A stretch of DNA of 27,729 nt, taken from contig DATLQA010000088.1 in the NCBI GenBank assembly GCA_035535495.1, positions 1 to 27,729 on the forward strand, given 5' to 3'. How positions within the stretch are numbered: position 1 is the stretch's first letter; each line of letters begins with the position of its first letter. Positions 8,322-14,981 of the stretch are shown in pieces. The stretch is from DASUZB01 sp035535495 (GTDB taxonomy: Bacteria > Actinomycetota > CALGFH01). The notes under the pieces were generated by a model. It ran no database searches and was not told where the DNA came from. It saw only the letters and a list, made by a program, of their open reading frames with translations. The position numbers were made by a program, and so were the translations under genes.

Positions 8322-8705
8322 GTGACCTTCGACCAGCCGTGGCACCAGGCGGACGCTGGCATCCCCGAGACCCGTTACACCCGCTCAGGCGACGTCCACA
8401 TCGCCTACCAGACGCTCGGCGGCGGCCCGGGAGACCTGGTCTTCGTCGCCGGCTTCACCTCCCACTGCGAGCACCAGTGGGAACAGCCCGACCTGGCACG
8501 CTCGCTGCGCCGGATGGGCCCCGCCCGCGCGGTCCACTGCGCCCAGGCCATCACCGGAGCGGTCGCCGGCCTCGGCCCCGGCGAGGTGCTGGTCTCCCGC
8601 ACCGTCAAGGACCTCGTCGCCGGCTCCGGCATCCGCTTCGTCGACCGCGGCGCCCACACCCTCAAGGGCATCGACGAGTCCTGGCAGCTGCTCGCCGCCG
8701 CCTAG
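8322..8705 (+). CDS. Internally deleted hydrolase-cyclase remnant (127 aa)
   Basis: A GTG start with GGAG 8 nt upstream gives a 127-aa frame joining pieces of a larger family. Residues 1-64 (ETRYTRSGDVHIAYQTLGGG, DLVFVAGFTSHCEHQWEQP) match the N-terminus of alpha/beta-hydrolase domains fused to cyclases. From about 8514 the text jumps to GPARAVHCAQAI, a mid-cyclase motif. From about 8550 it jumps again to LGPGEVLVSRTVKDLVAGSG and DRGAHTLKGIDESWQL, the segment after the cyclase core. The catalytic Ser of the hydrolase and both metal Asp of the cyclase are missing, so neither activity can remain. Both joins keep frame and the ribosome site is intact, so a small protein may still be made. It follows the large cyclase gene by 22 bp. 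It may be a decayed paralogue, a domesticated mini-protein or a collapsed assembly. Confidence 0.65.
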   Translation: MTFDQPWHQADAGIPETRYTRSGDVHIAYQTLGGGPGDLVFVAGFTSHCEHQWEQPDLARSLRRMGPARAVHCAQAITGAVAGLGPGEVLVSRTVKDLVAGSGIRFVDRGAHTLKGIDESWQLLAAA

Positions 8706-8783
8706 GGAGCCGGGTGTATCAGGGCACCGGCCCGGCGCCTCTCCTCCAGCGTGAACACCGTCACGCCAACGAGGGCCGTAACC

Positions 8784-9164
8784 ATGCACCGACACTTGAC
8801 GACCGCGCTCGTACGGGCGCTGCTCGTCGCGGTGCTCGCCGTAGCCGGGCTCGCCGGCTGCCGCAGCAACGACCAGACCAGCCCGCCGGTCCAGGTCGAC
8901 CAGGGCACCACGGCGGACACCCCGTCCAAGGACACGCCCGAACCGGAGGAGCCCGCCACCGACCCGGCCGCGACCGACACCGACCCAGCCGGCGGCTGCG
9001 CCTACGAGGGCGACCCGGCCTGCGGGCCCTACCCCGACGACCCGGTTCCCGGCGTCTGCACGCCCGACTACCCCGGCGACGTCGCCTGCCAGAGCAACGA
9101 GGACCTGCTCAACGACACCGCCGACATCAACAGCAACAACATCAACAACAGCAGCGGCTGGTGA
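8784..9164 (+). CDS. Small secreted lipoprotein, function unknown
   Basis: The ATG at 8784 has GAGGG 8 nt upstream and gives 126 aa; a GTG at 8751 would add 11 residues before the signal peptide. Residues 1-26 form a lipoprotein signal: a charged start, a hydrophobic run (ALLVAVLAVAG) and the lipobox LAGC. The mature part is acidic, with a Pro/Thr/Asp-rich stretch (DTPEPEEPATDPAATDTDP), four further Cys in a Cys-Tyr-Glu-Gly-Asp-Pro region likely to form disulfides, and an Asn/Ser tail ending NNINNSSGW. It would be anchored to the outer face of the membrane. I do not recognise a family. A strong hairpin follows the stop. Confidence 0.75.
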   Translation: MHRHLTTALVRALLVAVLAVAGLAGCRSNDQTSPPVQVDQGTTADTPSKDTPEPEEPATDPAATDTDPAGGCAYEGDPACGPYPDDPVPGVCTPDYPGDVACQSNEDLLNDTADINSNNINNSSGW

Positions 9165-9168
9165 TCAG

Positions 9169-9198
9169 CCAGGCCGGTGGCGAGCGCCACCGGCCTGG
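9169..9198. terminator. Strong bidirectional terminator hairpin
   Basis: CCAGGCCGGTGGC (9169-9181) pairs perfectly with GCCACCGGCCTGG (9186-9198) across a 4-nt GAGC loop, a 13-bp GC-rich stem. It lies in the 54-bp gap between the convergent lipoprotein and M20 peptidase genes, the expected place for a shared terminator. There is no T-tract on either side. Confidence 0.75.
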
Positions 9199-9218
9199 GT
9201 CGCCCACCGACGCCACGC

Positions 9219-10352
9219 TCAGCCGCAGAACGCCGTCGCCACCGCGGTGAGGGCCTCCGCGCAGGCGACCGTCGCCGCCAGGCTCACCCACTCGACCTCG
9301 GCGTGGGCGCCGTCGCCGGCCGGCCCGAACAGGACGGTCGGGATCCCCGCCGCCGACAGGAACGCCGAGTCGGCCCAGTAGCTCACCCCGACCACCTCGG
9401 CCTGCCTGCCGAGCACCCCGCCGACCGCCCGCGTGACGGTGCCGACCAGCGGTTCGGAGGCGGGCGTCTCGAACGGCTCGCGGGCCAGCGTGACGCGGCT
9501 GGTGGCGACCAGCTCCGGGTCGGCCGCGCGGCACCGGGCGAGCAGCTCGGCGATCTCCCGCTCGACGTCGGCGACGGTCTCACCCGGCAGGGTGCGGCGC
9601 TCGACCGTCAGGGTGCACCGGTCGGGCACGGTCGATTCCTCCAGCCCGCCGGTCACCAGCGAGGCGTGCAGGTTGCCGGCACCCAGGGCCGGATGGAGCC
9701 GGCCGGCCAGGCGCCGGTTCAGCTCGGTCAACGCCACCAGAACCGGGCCGGTCTTGAGGATCGCGTCCACGCCAAGATGCGGCCGCGACCCGTGCGCCGC
9801 CCGGCCGACCACCTCGATCTCCACCCAGACGAAACCCTTGTGGGCGGTGGCCACGGCCAGCTCGGTCGGCTCGGTGACGATCGCCGCGTCCGCCCGCAGG
9901 TGGCCCAGCACCTCCTGGACGCCGAGGCTGGAATGCTCCTCGTCGGCGACCGCCGCCACCACCACCTCACCCGGCAGCCCCGAGCGGGCCGCCTGGCGGC
10001 AGGCCACCAGCGCGGCGGCCAGGCCGCCCTTCATGTCGTAGGCGCCACGGGCGTACAGCCGGTCACCGTCGACGCGCGGCACCAGCGGGTCGGTCACCCC
10101 GCCAAGCCCGACGGTGTCAAGGTGCGCGCAGAGCAGCAGGGTCCTCCCGCCGCCGCGGCGAGGACTGCGGACCACCACGCTGGGCCGCCCGGCCGTCGCC
10201 TGCAGCACCTTGACATGCAGGCCGGCGTGGGCGGCCCAGCGGGCCACGTGCGCGGCGATCTCGCGTTCCCCGGCTGCGCCGGGAACCAGCGACGGGTTCA
10301 CCGAGTCGATCGCCACCAGCTGGGTCAGCAGCTCGACGGCGTCGCCGCTCAC
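9219..10352 (-). CDS. M20-family metallopeptidase / amidohydrolase (ArgE/DapE/YgeY type)
   Basis: This 377-aa zinc hydrolase has the full M20 metal set: CAHLDT (H77, D79), AYDMKGG (D106), the catalytic VADEEH (E138, E139), VTEPTE (E161) and a C-terminal GDGAHAEVEW His. The lid/dimerisation domain sits between, with GSRPHLGVDAI. Family members remove acyl, succinyl or amino-acid groups from N-acylated amino acids or dipeptides. The GTG at 10352 overlaps the upstream PLP-enzyme stop as GTGA. A GTG at 10361 is better spaced (7 nt) from GGGGGAGG and is the alternative. The pairing with a diaminopropionate ammonia-lyase matches E. coli ygeX-ygeY, so the substrate may be a diaminopropionate- or ureide-containing compound; that is inference. 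Confidence 0.88.
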   Translation of the reverse strand: MSGDAVELLTQLVAIDSVNPSLVPGAAGEREIAAHVARWAAHAGLHVKVLQATAGRPSVVVRSPRRGGGRTLLLCAHLDTVGLGGVTDPLVPRVDGDRLYARGAYDMKGGLAAALVACRQAARSGLPGEVVVAAVADEEHSSLGVQEVLGHLRADAAIVTEPTELAVATAHKGFVWVEIEVVGRAAHGSRPHLGVDAILKTGPVLVALTELNRRLAGRLHPALGAGNLHASLVTGGLEESTVPDRCTLTVERRTLPGETVADVEREIAELLARCRAADPELVATSRVTLAREPFETPASEPLVGTVTRAVGGVLGRQAEVVGVSYWADSAFLSAAGIPTVLFGPAGDGAHAEVEWVSLAATVACAEALTAVATAFCG

Positions 10353-11524
10353 CGTGCCCACCGCGCCGCCTCCCCCTCGCCGTTGCTGGCCGAGCGGCCC
10401 TCGGTGCTCACCAGCACCACCGTCGAGTCGCCGCTGATATCGAGCGCGGCGCGGCGCTCGGCCGCCCCGCCACCGGTCAGCGCCGCGCGCGCACCGGCCA
10501 GGCTGGCCGCCCCGCTCGGCCCCGAGGAGATCCCCAGCCCGGCCAGGTCGCCGACCGCCCGGCTCGCGACGGCATCGCCGACCGCGACCGCCGCGTCCAA
10601 CCCGTCGCGCAGGTAGGGCCAGGCCACGCTGGACGGCGTGGGGCAGTTCAGCCCGGCCATCACCGTCACCCCGGCCGCCACCGAGGTCAGCCGCCCCGCG
10701 GTGAGGCTGGCCAGGACACATGCGGCCGCCTCCGGCTCGACACCGAGCAGCGCCGCCGGGCGGCCGGCCGACCGGCTGCGGTGGTGGACCACCGCGGCCT
10801 GCGCCAGCGACCCCACCCCCACCGGGACGACCACCAGGCCGGCAGGGCCGGTGCCAGCGTCGCGGAGCTGCCGGTCGGTCTCGGCGAACAAGGTCGCATA
10901 CCCCTCCACGACCCACCCGGGCACCGCCTCGTAGCCCGGCCAGCCGGTGTCCTGGACCAGCACCGAGTTCGGCGCCGCCTCGGCCGCCTGCGCCGCCTGC
11001 CTGACCGCCTGGTCGTAGGACCCGGCCACCACGGTCACGGCCGCGCCCTCGGTCCCCACCGCGGCCGCCGCCGCGGCACCGGCGGCCTCCGGCAGGAACA
11101 CGTCCGCGCCCAGCCCGAGCAGCCCGGCCATCCGCGCGACCGCCCGCCCGTGGTTGCCGTCGCTGGCGGTGACCAGCCGCACCGCGCCGAGCCCGCCGGC
11201 CAGCTCGCACAGGCCCGCCCAGCTGGCCACGGCCTTGCCGCCGCCGGCCCGGGCGGCCAGGACCCGGCAGACCGCCCATGACGCGCCGAGCACCTTGAAC
11301 GCCGGCAGGCCCAGCCGGGACGACTCGTCCTTGACGAACACCCGTCCGACGCCAAGCTCGCCGGCCAGCGGCGCGACCTCGACCAGCGGCGTCGGCCGGT
11401 ACCCTGGAATCCCGGCGTGGAACCCGGCCGCCTCCCCCGAGGGCGGCGCGCACGTCCAGCTTCTGGCCGCCGGCCGCGCATACCAGCCCGCCGGCGCCGA
11501 CCCCGAAGAAGCGTGCACTGCCAC
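10349..11524 (-). CDS. PLP-dependent diaminopropionate ammonia-lyase-like enzyme (DpaL/YgeX family)
   Basis: The chosen GTG at 11524 has AGGA 7 nt upstream and gives 391 aa, about the normal family length; the open frame extends further upstream without support. The fold-type II PLP signature FVKDESSRLGLPAFKVLGAS gives the Schiff-base Lys at about residue 77. GYRPTPLVEV precedes it, with TASDGNHGRAVA (the Asn-containing loop), the phosphate-binding PVGVGSLAQA and a C-terminal SSGPSGAASLAG. DpaL removes both amino groups of 2,3-diaminopropionate to give pyruvate and ammonia. The KDES-(R)-GLP-FK pattern favours DpaL over threonine synthase or serine dehydratase, though those remain possible. 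It is the first gene of a two-gene operon with the M20 peptidase, divergent from the SDR gene. Confidence 0.82.
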   Translation of the reverse strand: MAVHASSGSAPAGWYARPAARSWTCAPPSGEAAGFHAGIPGYRPTPLVEVAPLAGELGVGRVFVKDESSRLGLPAFKVLGASWAVCRVLAARAGGGKAVASWAGLCELAGGLGAVRLVTASDGNHGRAVARMAGLLGLGADVFLPEAAGAAAAAAVGTEGAAVTVVAGSYDQAVRQAAQAAEAAPNSVLVQDTGWPGYEAVPGWVVEGYATLFAETDRQLRDAGTGPAGLVVVPVGVGSLAQAAVVHHRSRSAGRPAALLGVEPEAAACVLASLTAGRLTSVAAGVTVMAGLNCPTPSSVAWPYLRDGLDAAVAVGDAVASRAVGDLAGLGISSGPSGAASLAGARAALTGGGAAERRAALDISGDSTVVLVSTEGRSASNGEGEAARWAR

Positions 11525-11723
11525 GGCACCATCCTGCGCGCCGCCGACCGGCCGGTCCAGCGACCTCGCGGCGCTCACCGGCCAGCCACGGCCAGGCGGC
11601 GACGCCCGGCATCCAACTGCGACGGTCGGGCACCGGTCACGCTGGCAGGGCCCGCCCGTGACCGATGAGTTCGCCGGCCCCGCCCGGTCTACCCTACGAG
11701 ACCCGAGCCCAGAGGAGGCCAGC

Positions 11724-12479
11724 ATGCTGCTCGAATACAAGAACGCGATCATCTACGGCGGCGGCGGCAGGATCGGCGGCGCCGTCGCCCGCGCCTTCGC
11801 CCGCGAAGGCGCGACCGTCCACCTCGCCGGCCGCACCCTCGACCGGCTCAAGCAGGTCGCCGAGCAGATCCGCGCCGCCGGCGGCACCGCCGAGACCGCC
11901 ACCCTCGACGCGCTGGACCAGACCGCCGTCGAGGCGCATGCCGACGCCGTCGCCGCCAGGCACGGCAGCATCGACATCTCCTTCAACCTCATCTCCCACG
12001 GCGACGTCCAGGGCATCCCGCTGGTCGAGATGCGCCTGGACGACTTCACGCAACCGGTCGTCACCGCCCTGCGCACCACCTTCCTGACCGCGACCGCCGC
12101 GGCCCGGCACATGCTGCGCCAGGGATCCGGCGTGATCCTGATCTTCGGCGGCGACGGCGACCCGCTGCCCGACTACCACCTGGGCGGCCTCCAGGTCGCC
12201 TTCAGCGCCATGGAGGCGTTCCGCCGCAACCTCGCCAGCGAGCTCGGCCCGGGCGGCATCCGCGTGGTCAGCCTCAAGACCGGCGGCGTCACCGAGACCA
12301 TCCCGCCCGACCTCGAGGGCGGCCAGGCGATCATCGACGGCATCGTGGGCGCGACCATGCTCAAGCGCGCGGCCACCCTCGACGACGTCGGCAACGTGGC
12401 CGCCTTCGCCGCCTCCGACCAGGCCCGCATGATCACCGCCACCGCCATCAACATCACCGGCGGCTCCGAGGTCGACTAG
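11724..12479 (+). CDS. SDR-fold oxidoreductase-like protein lacking the catalytic Tyr/Lys
   Basis: The ATG at 11724 has a strong GAGGAGG 5 nt upstream; the product is 251 aa, normal for classical SDRs. The nucleotide-binding start is clear (IIYGGGGRIGGAVARAFARE), followed by HLAGRTLDRLK, NLISHGD in place of NNAG, and a C-terminal ITATAINITGGSEVD. Where classical enzymes have YxxxK followed by a helix, this protein reads GGLQVAFSAMEAFRRNLASE, which aligns as Tyr to Leu and Lys to Phe. The catalytic Ser strand reads VILIFGGDGD. Normal SDR proton transfer is therefore unlikely. It may bind NAD(P) as a regulator or use a different mechanism. It stands alone, divergent from the DpaL-like gene, with a possible hairpin after the stop. 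Confidence 0.8.
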   Translation: MLLEYKNAIIYGGGGRIGGAVARAFAREGATVHLAGRTLDRLKQVAEQIRAAGGTAETATLDALDQTAVEAHADAVAARHGSIDISFNLISHGDVQGIPLVEMRLDDFTQPVVTALRTTFLTATAAARHMLRQGSGVILIFGGDGDPLPDYHLGGLQVAFSAMEAFRRNLASELGPGGIRVVSLKTGGVTETIPPDLEGGQAIIDGIVGATMLKRAATLDDVGNVAAFAASDQARMITATAINITGGSEVD

Positions 12480-12500
12480 GTCACGGAGGGCTCCGAGACC
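12479..12500 (+). terminator. Possible terminator hairpin after the SDR gene
   Basis: GGTCACGGAG pairs with CTCCGAGACC with one A-A mismatch around a tight GG turn, starting at the last base of the stop codon. It is a ten-pair GC-rich stem without a T-run. The position is right for a terminator; the strength is uncertain. Confidence 0.35.
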
Positions 12501-12613
12501 GGCACCGCCAAGGACACCGGCACCCGCCTCGCCAGCCGGGTAGGATCCGGCCGACCCCAGCCCGCGCCCGGCCGCGCCGGCATCGGCTGCCACCCGGAGA
12601 ACCAGGACGCACC

Positions 12614-13036
12614 ATGGACTGGAACCTGGAAGTCGTGCTCGTGCCCGTTGCCGACCTCGACCGTGCCAAACGCTTCTACAGCGAGCAGGTCGGCTTCGCG
12701 GTGGACCACGACAGCCAGGCCTCCGACGAGATCCGCAACGTGCAACTGACCCCGCCCGGGTCGGGCTGCTCGATCGTGCTGAGCACCCTCACGCTCACCC
12801 CGGCCGGCCCGATCACCACGCCACCAGGGTCCGCGCAGGGCCTGCAACTGGTCGTCGGCGACATCCAGGCCGCCCGCGACCAGCTGGCCCGGCGGGGCGT
12901 GGAGGTCAGCGAGATCCACCACTTCGATGACGGCGGCTGGGTGCCCGGCCGGGGCGGACGGTGGAACTCGTTCGTGTTCTTCAACGACCCCGACGGCAAC
13001 GGCTGGATCGTCCAGGAACGCCCCGCCCCCAGCTGA
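12614..13036 (+). CDS. VOC-fold (glyoxalase/bleomycin-resistance/dioxygenase superfamily) protein
   Basis: This 140-aa protein has AGGA 6 nt before its ATG. It shows the paired beta-alpha-beta-beta-beta pattern of the vicinal oxygen chelate fold: EVVLVPVADLDRAKRFYSEQ opens module 1 and QGLQLVVGDIQAARDQLARR opens module 2. The end FNDPDGNGWIVQER is the usual closing strand with the metal-ligand Glu position. The family includes glyoxalases, extradiol dioxygenases and antibiotic-binding proteins, so the substrate cannot be read from sequence. The VEVSEIHHFDDG stretch is often seen in small single-domain actinobacterial VOC proteins. The gene is transcribed in the same direction as the SDR gene, 134 bp after it, probably from its own promoter. 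Confidence 0.85.
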   Translation: MDWNLEVVLVPVADLDRAKRFYSEQVGFAVDHDSQASDEIRNVQLTPPGSGCSIVLSTLTLTPAGPITTPPGSAQGLQLVVGDIQAARDQLARRGVEVSEIHHFDDGGWVPGRGGRWNSFVFFNDPDGNGWIVQERPAPS

Positions 13037-13372
13037 CCGCGCCCCGCGCACCCCACGATCGTCCCCGTCGGCGTTGTTGATCACCAACGAATAGCCGATG
13101 TCGGCGAAGCGAAATTTCGGGTCGTCCATGTGGGAGTTCTGGATCGCCCGCATCCCTGCCGCGCCGCGTTCGCTGCCCCGCGGGCAGGCATCGGCAGCAC
13201 GACCATCAGGTGGGAAATACCTGCTTAATTCCGGAGGCCGGTGAGATTAAGCGCCTGGACCATGCCGATTAAGCGGGTCTTGCCATGCTCTTGATCGTGC
13301 GGACCGGGCCCTTCCGCATCCTCATCTACCACACGGCGAGACGATCACGGCTGCGCGCCGAGGAGGATGCCC
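13037..13372. other. Intergenic region, AT-richer, with gene fragments and repeated heptamers
   Basis: This 336-bp gap has noticeably more A+T than its surroundings. On the minus strand about 13060-13153 reads MRAIQNSHMDDPKFRF-ADIGYSLVI-NNADGDD, with AAA, TTT and TTG codons unusual here, and looks like a fragment of an unidentified protein. At 13312-13329 the plus strand reads FRILIY, echoing the C-terminal end (VRILIYT) of the following gene in its corrected frame. Three GCTTAAT/ATTAAGC heptamers lie at 13223-13274. Confidence 0.45.
13223..13274. repeat. Three GCTTAAT/ATTAAGC heptamers at about 22-bp spacing
   Basis: GCTTAAT at 13223-13229 is inverted relative to GATTAAGC at 13245-13252 and again at 13267-13274. 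The steps are 22-23 bp, close to two helical turns, so the sites would face the same side of DNA. They sit about 100 bp before the first gene of the protease cluster. A regulator-binding array is plausible but unproven. Confidence 0.4.
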
Positions 13373-14077
13373 ATGACCACGACAGGCACAGAGGACCAGG
13401 TCGACCCGCAGGTCACTGCTCTAGAGGAAGAGGTCCAGAAGAAGCTCGAAGACTGGACGGAGAAGTACAAGGAGCAGGTCACCCAGCTGACCACCCCGAA
13501 GCCTCAGGCCGAGGGCGGTGCCGAGATCGCCGAACCGACCTCGCAGTTCTTCGGGATCACCTACCAGTGGTTCGACCTGCTCGCGGTGGGTCCGTTCCAG
13601 CCGGTCGCGCCGGGCGGCCCGTTCCTGCCCCACCGGATCATCAAGGTGGGCGAGCCCGCCGTGCTGATCGCCGCGCTGTGGCGCAACCCGCTGCCGCTCC
13701 CCGGCGGCCCCAACCCGTCCGCCGCCCAGATCATGTCGCCCTACCAGTTCCGGGTGCGAGGCGAGACCGTCAACCTCAACAGGGTCACGCCCGGTCCCGA
13801 CCTCGCCCCGGTGACCGGGACCTTCGGCGGCGGCTTCGTCAACATCGTCAGCATGCCGCTGCCACCTCTTCCACCCGCTGACGCTCCTTCGGAGGGCAAC
13901 CCCACCCTGCTCGAGGTGAACGTGACGATCGACATCTGGGCGCTGGGCCTGGACTGCCGCCGTTCGCCGGGTTCGCGACGCGCTGGTTCCAGCCTGACGT
14001 CCAGCCGCCGTTCATGTTCCCGTTCGTCCCCGGCGTGGGACCGGTGGTCGTACCTGGCATCGGGCCAGGCGTGCTGA
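13373..14077 (+). CDS. Hypothetical protein, first gene of the protease cluster, apparent frameshift near the C-terminus
   Basis: The ATG at 13373 has AGGAGG 6 nt upstream; an in-frame ATG at 13367 abuts that site and is less likely. Residues about 12-40 are charged and helical (LEEEVQKKLEDWTEKYKEQ), a possible coiled coil. Then comes a Pro/Gly/aromatic-rich beta region (FFGITYQWFDLLAVGPFQPV, HRIIKVGEPAVLIAALWRNP). After about 13953 the frame as read becomes Arg/Ser-rich (DCRRSPGSRRAGSS), unlike the preceding part. The plus-one-base alternative continues the style as LPPFAGFATRWFQPDVQPPF, GPGVLNEVPVRILIYT, with TAA at 14110-14112. One missing base near 13952-13954 would restore a 246-aa protein. 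No signal peptide, no recognised family. It precedes the three peptidase-linked genes in the same direction. Confidence 0.65.
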   Translation: MTTTGTEDQVDPQVTALEEEVQKKLEDWTEKYKEQVTQLTTPKPQAEGGAEIAEPTSQFFGITYQWFDLLAVGPFQPVAPGGPFLPHRIIKVGEPAVLIAALWRNPLPLPGGPNPSAAQIMSPYQFRVRGETVNLNRVTPGPDLAPVTGTFGGGFVNIVSMPLPPLPPADAPSEGNPTLLEVNVTIDIWALGLDCRRSPGSRRAGSSLTSSRRSCSRSSPAWDRWSYLASGQAC

Positions 14078-14285
14078 ACGAGGTGCCGGTACGGATCCTC
14101 ATCTACACGTAACGGTTCATCAGGACTGCCCGGGCAGCATCGCCGGCCCCGGCTGGGCCTCATCCCGCCCCTGGGGTCGGTGGTCCCCACCGATCGTGCC
14201 CATCGCGGTGGATCCTCGACCGCTCGACGAGGATGCCGCGGGGACGCGAAGAAGTGGGGCCAGCCTGAGCACATGACCACGTACC

Positions 14286-14981
14286 ATGGCCGAGCAGAAC
14301 GACCCAGCCGGGCCGCAATCCTACGACACCTTCGTCGTGGAGCTGCTGGTTGACGAGCATCGCGAGATACGGCGGACCCGAGTCGACCACGTGCAAAGCG
14401 GTGTCCGCGAGACATGGCCTGGCTGGGAGGAGGACCTGCTGGTCACCTTCATGCTCGCCCACGTCCTCGCGCGCGCAAGACCGGCGGAGCCAGGTTCGAC
14501 GCCCGGTACGCGCGTCACCTCCGACGAGCGGCGGGCACCGCCGGCGTCGACGCGGCGGGGCCACGTGCGGCAGGCGGCCGAGCCAGGTTCCGGAGAAGCG
14601 CTCGCGGTCCAGGTCGACCGGTTGACGATCCAGGACATCCGACCCGACCGGATCGTCGAACGGCAAGCGCGTACGCGCCTGCTCGGCCAGGTCCGCTTCA
14701 CCGTGGCCGGTGCAACCGCACGGCCGGTCAGCACCCGCCGAACCCCATATACCGTCCAGATCCTGGCCTGCGAGCTGACCAGTGGAACGACCACGGTGCT
14801 GGCGAGCCACCAGCGGCGGCTCCGCGCCGGGATGCTCCGCTACACGGCGGCAGTCGAGTTCCTGCTGCCGGACGCAGGGCGATATCAGCTGCAGGCGCTC
14901 GTGCTCCTGCCCGAGGTGGTGGGCGTGACGCTCGGACCGGTGGTGGCGGTGACCCAGACGGCAGAGGTTCCCGATGGCTGA
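14286..14981 (+). CDS. Accessory protein carrying the same C-terminal beta domain as the neighbouring S8 peptidase
   Basis: The 231-aa product has three parts. Residues 13-60 (SYDTFVVELLVDEHREIRRT, RVDHVQSGVRETWPGW) form a small domain I do not recognise. About 60-105 is a Pro/Arg/Thr linker. From about 105 to the end is a beta-rich domain (LGQVRFTVAG, YTVQILACELTSGTT, QRRLRAGMLRYTAAVEFLLP, GRYQLQALVLLPE, TLGPVVAV). This aligns through its whole length with the C-terminal domain of the peptidase encoded at 15270-17912 (VQILACELTSGTT with IQVFAHELSTGQT; RLRAGMLRYTAAVEFLLPDA with RLRANQRTYSSTLTIELPDP). No signal peptide. The ATG at 14286 has no good ribosome site, so the start is less certain. 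Its stop overlaps the next start by 8 bp. A shared binding or targeting role with the peptidase is inferred. Confidence 0.75.
   Translation: MAEQNDPAGPQSYDTFVVELLVDEHREIRRTRVDHVQSGVRETWPGWEEDLLVTFMLAHVLARARPAEPGSTPGTRVTSDERRAPPASTRRGHVRQAAEPGSGEALAVQVDRLTIQDIRPDRIVERQARTRLLGQVRFTVAGATARPVSTRRTPYTVQILACELTSGTTTVLASHQRRLRAGMLRYTAAVEFLLPDAGRYQLQALVLLPEVVGVTLGPVVAVTQTAEVPDG

Noticed and set aside
5576..8362. Long minus-strand open frame opposite the cyclase gene
   Set aside because: It mirrors the codons of the intact cyclase/ATPase protein, is Gly/Ala/Val/Asp-rich and has no motifs.
8709..8736. GCCGGG...CCCGGC stem after the short cyclase-remnant gene
   Set aside because: A six-pair stem with a 16-nt loop is weak and expected by chance at this base composition.
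12476..13153. Minus-strand frame across the VOC gene
   Set aside because: Most of it is the reverse of a clear VOC protein. Only its first 35 or so residues look protein-like, and these are treated separately as a possible fragment.
14273..14360. Alternative ATG at 14273 for the accessory gene (MTTYHGRAE)
   Set aside because: It is out of frame with the conserved protein and has no better ribosome site.
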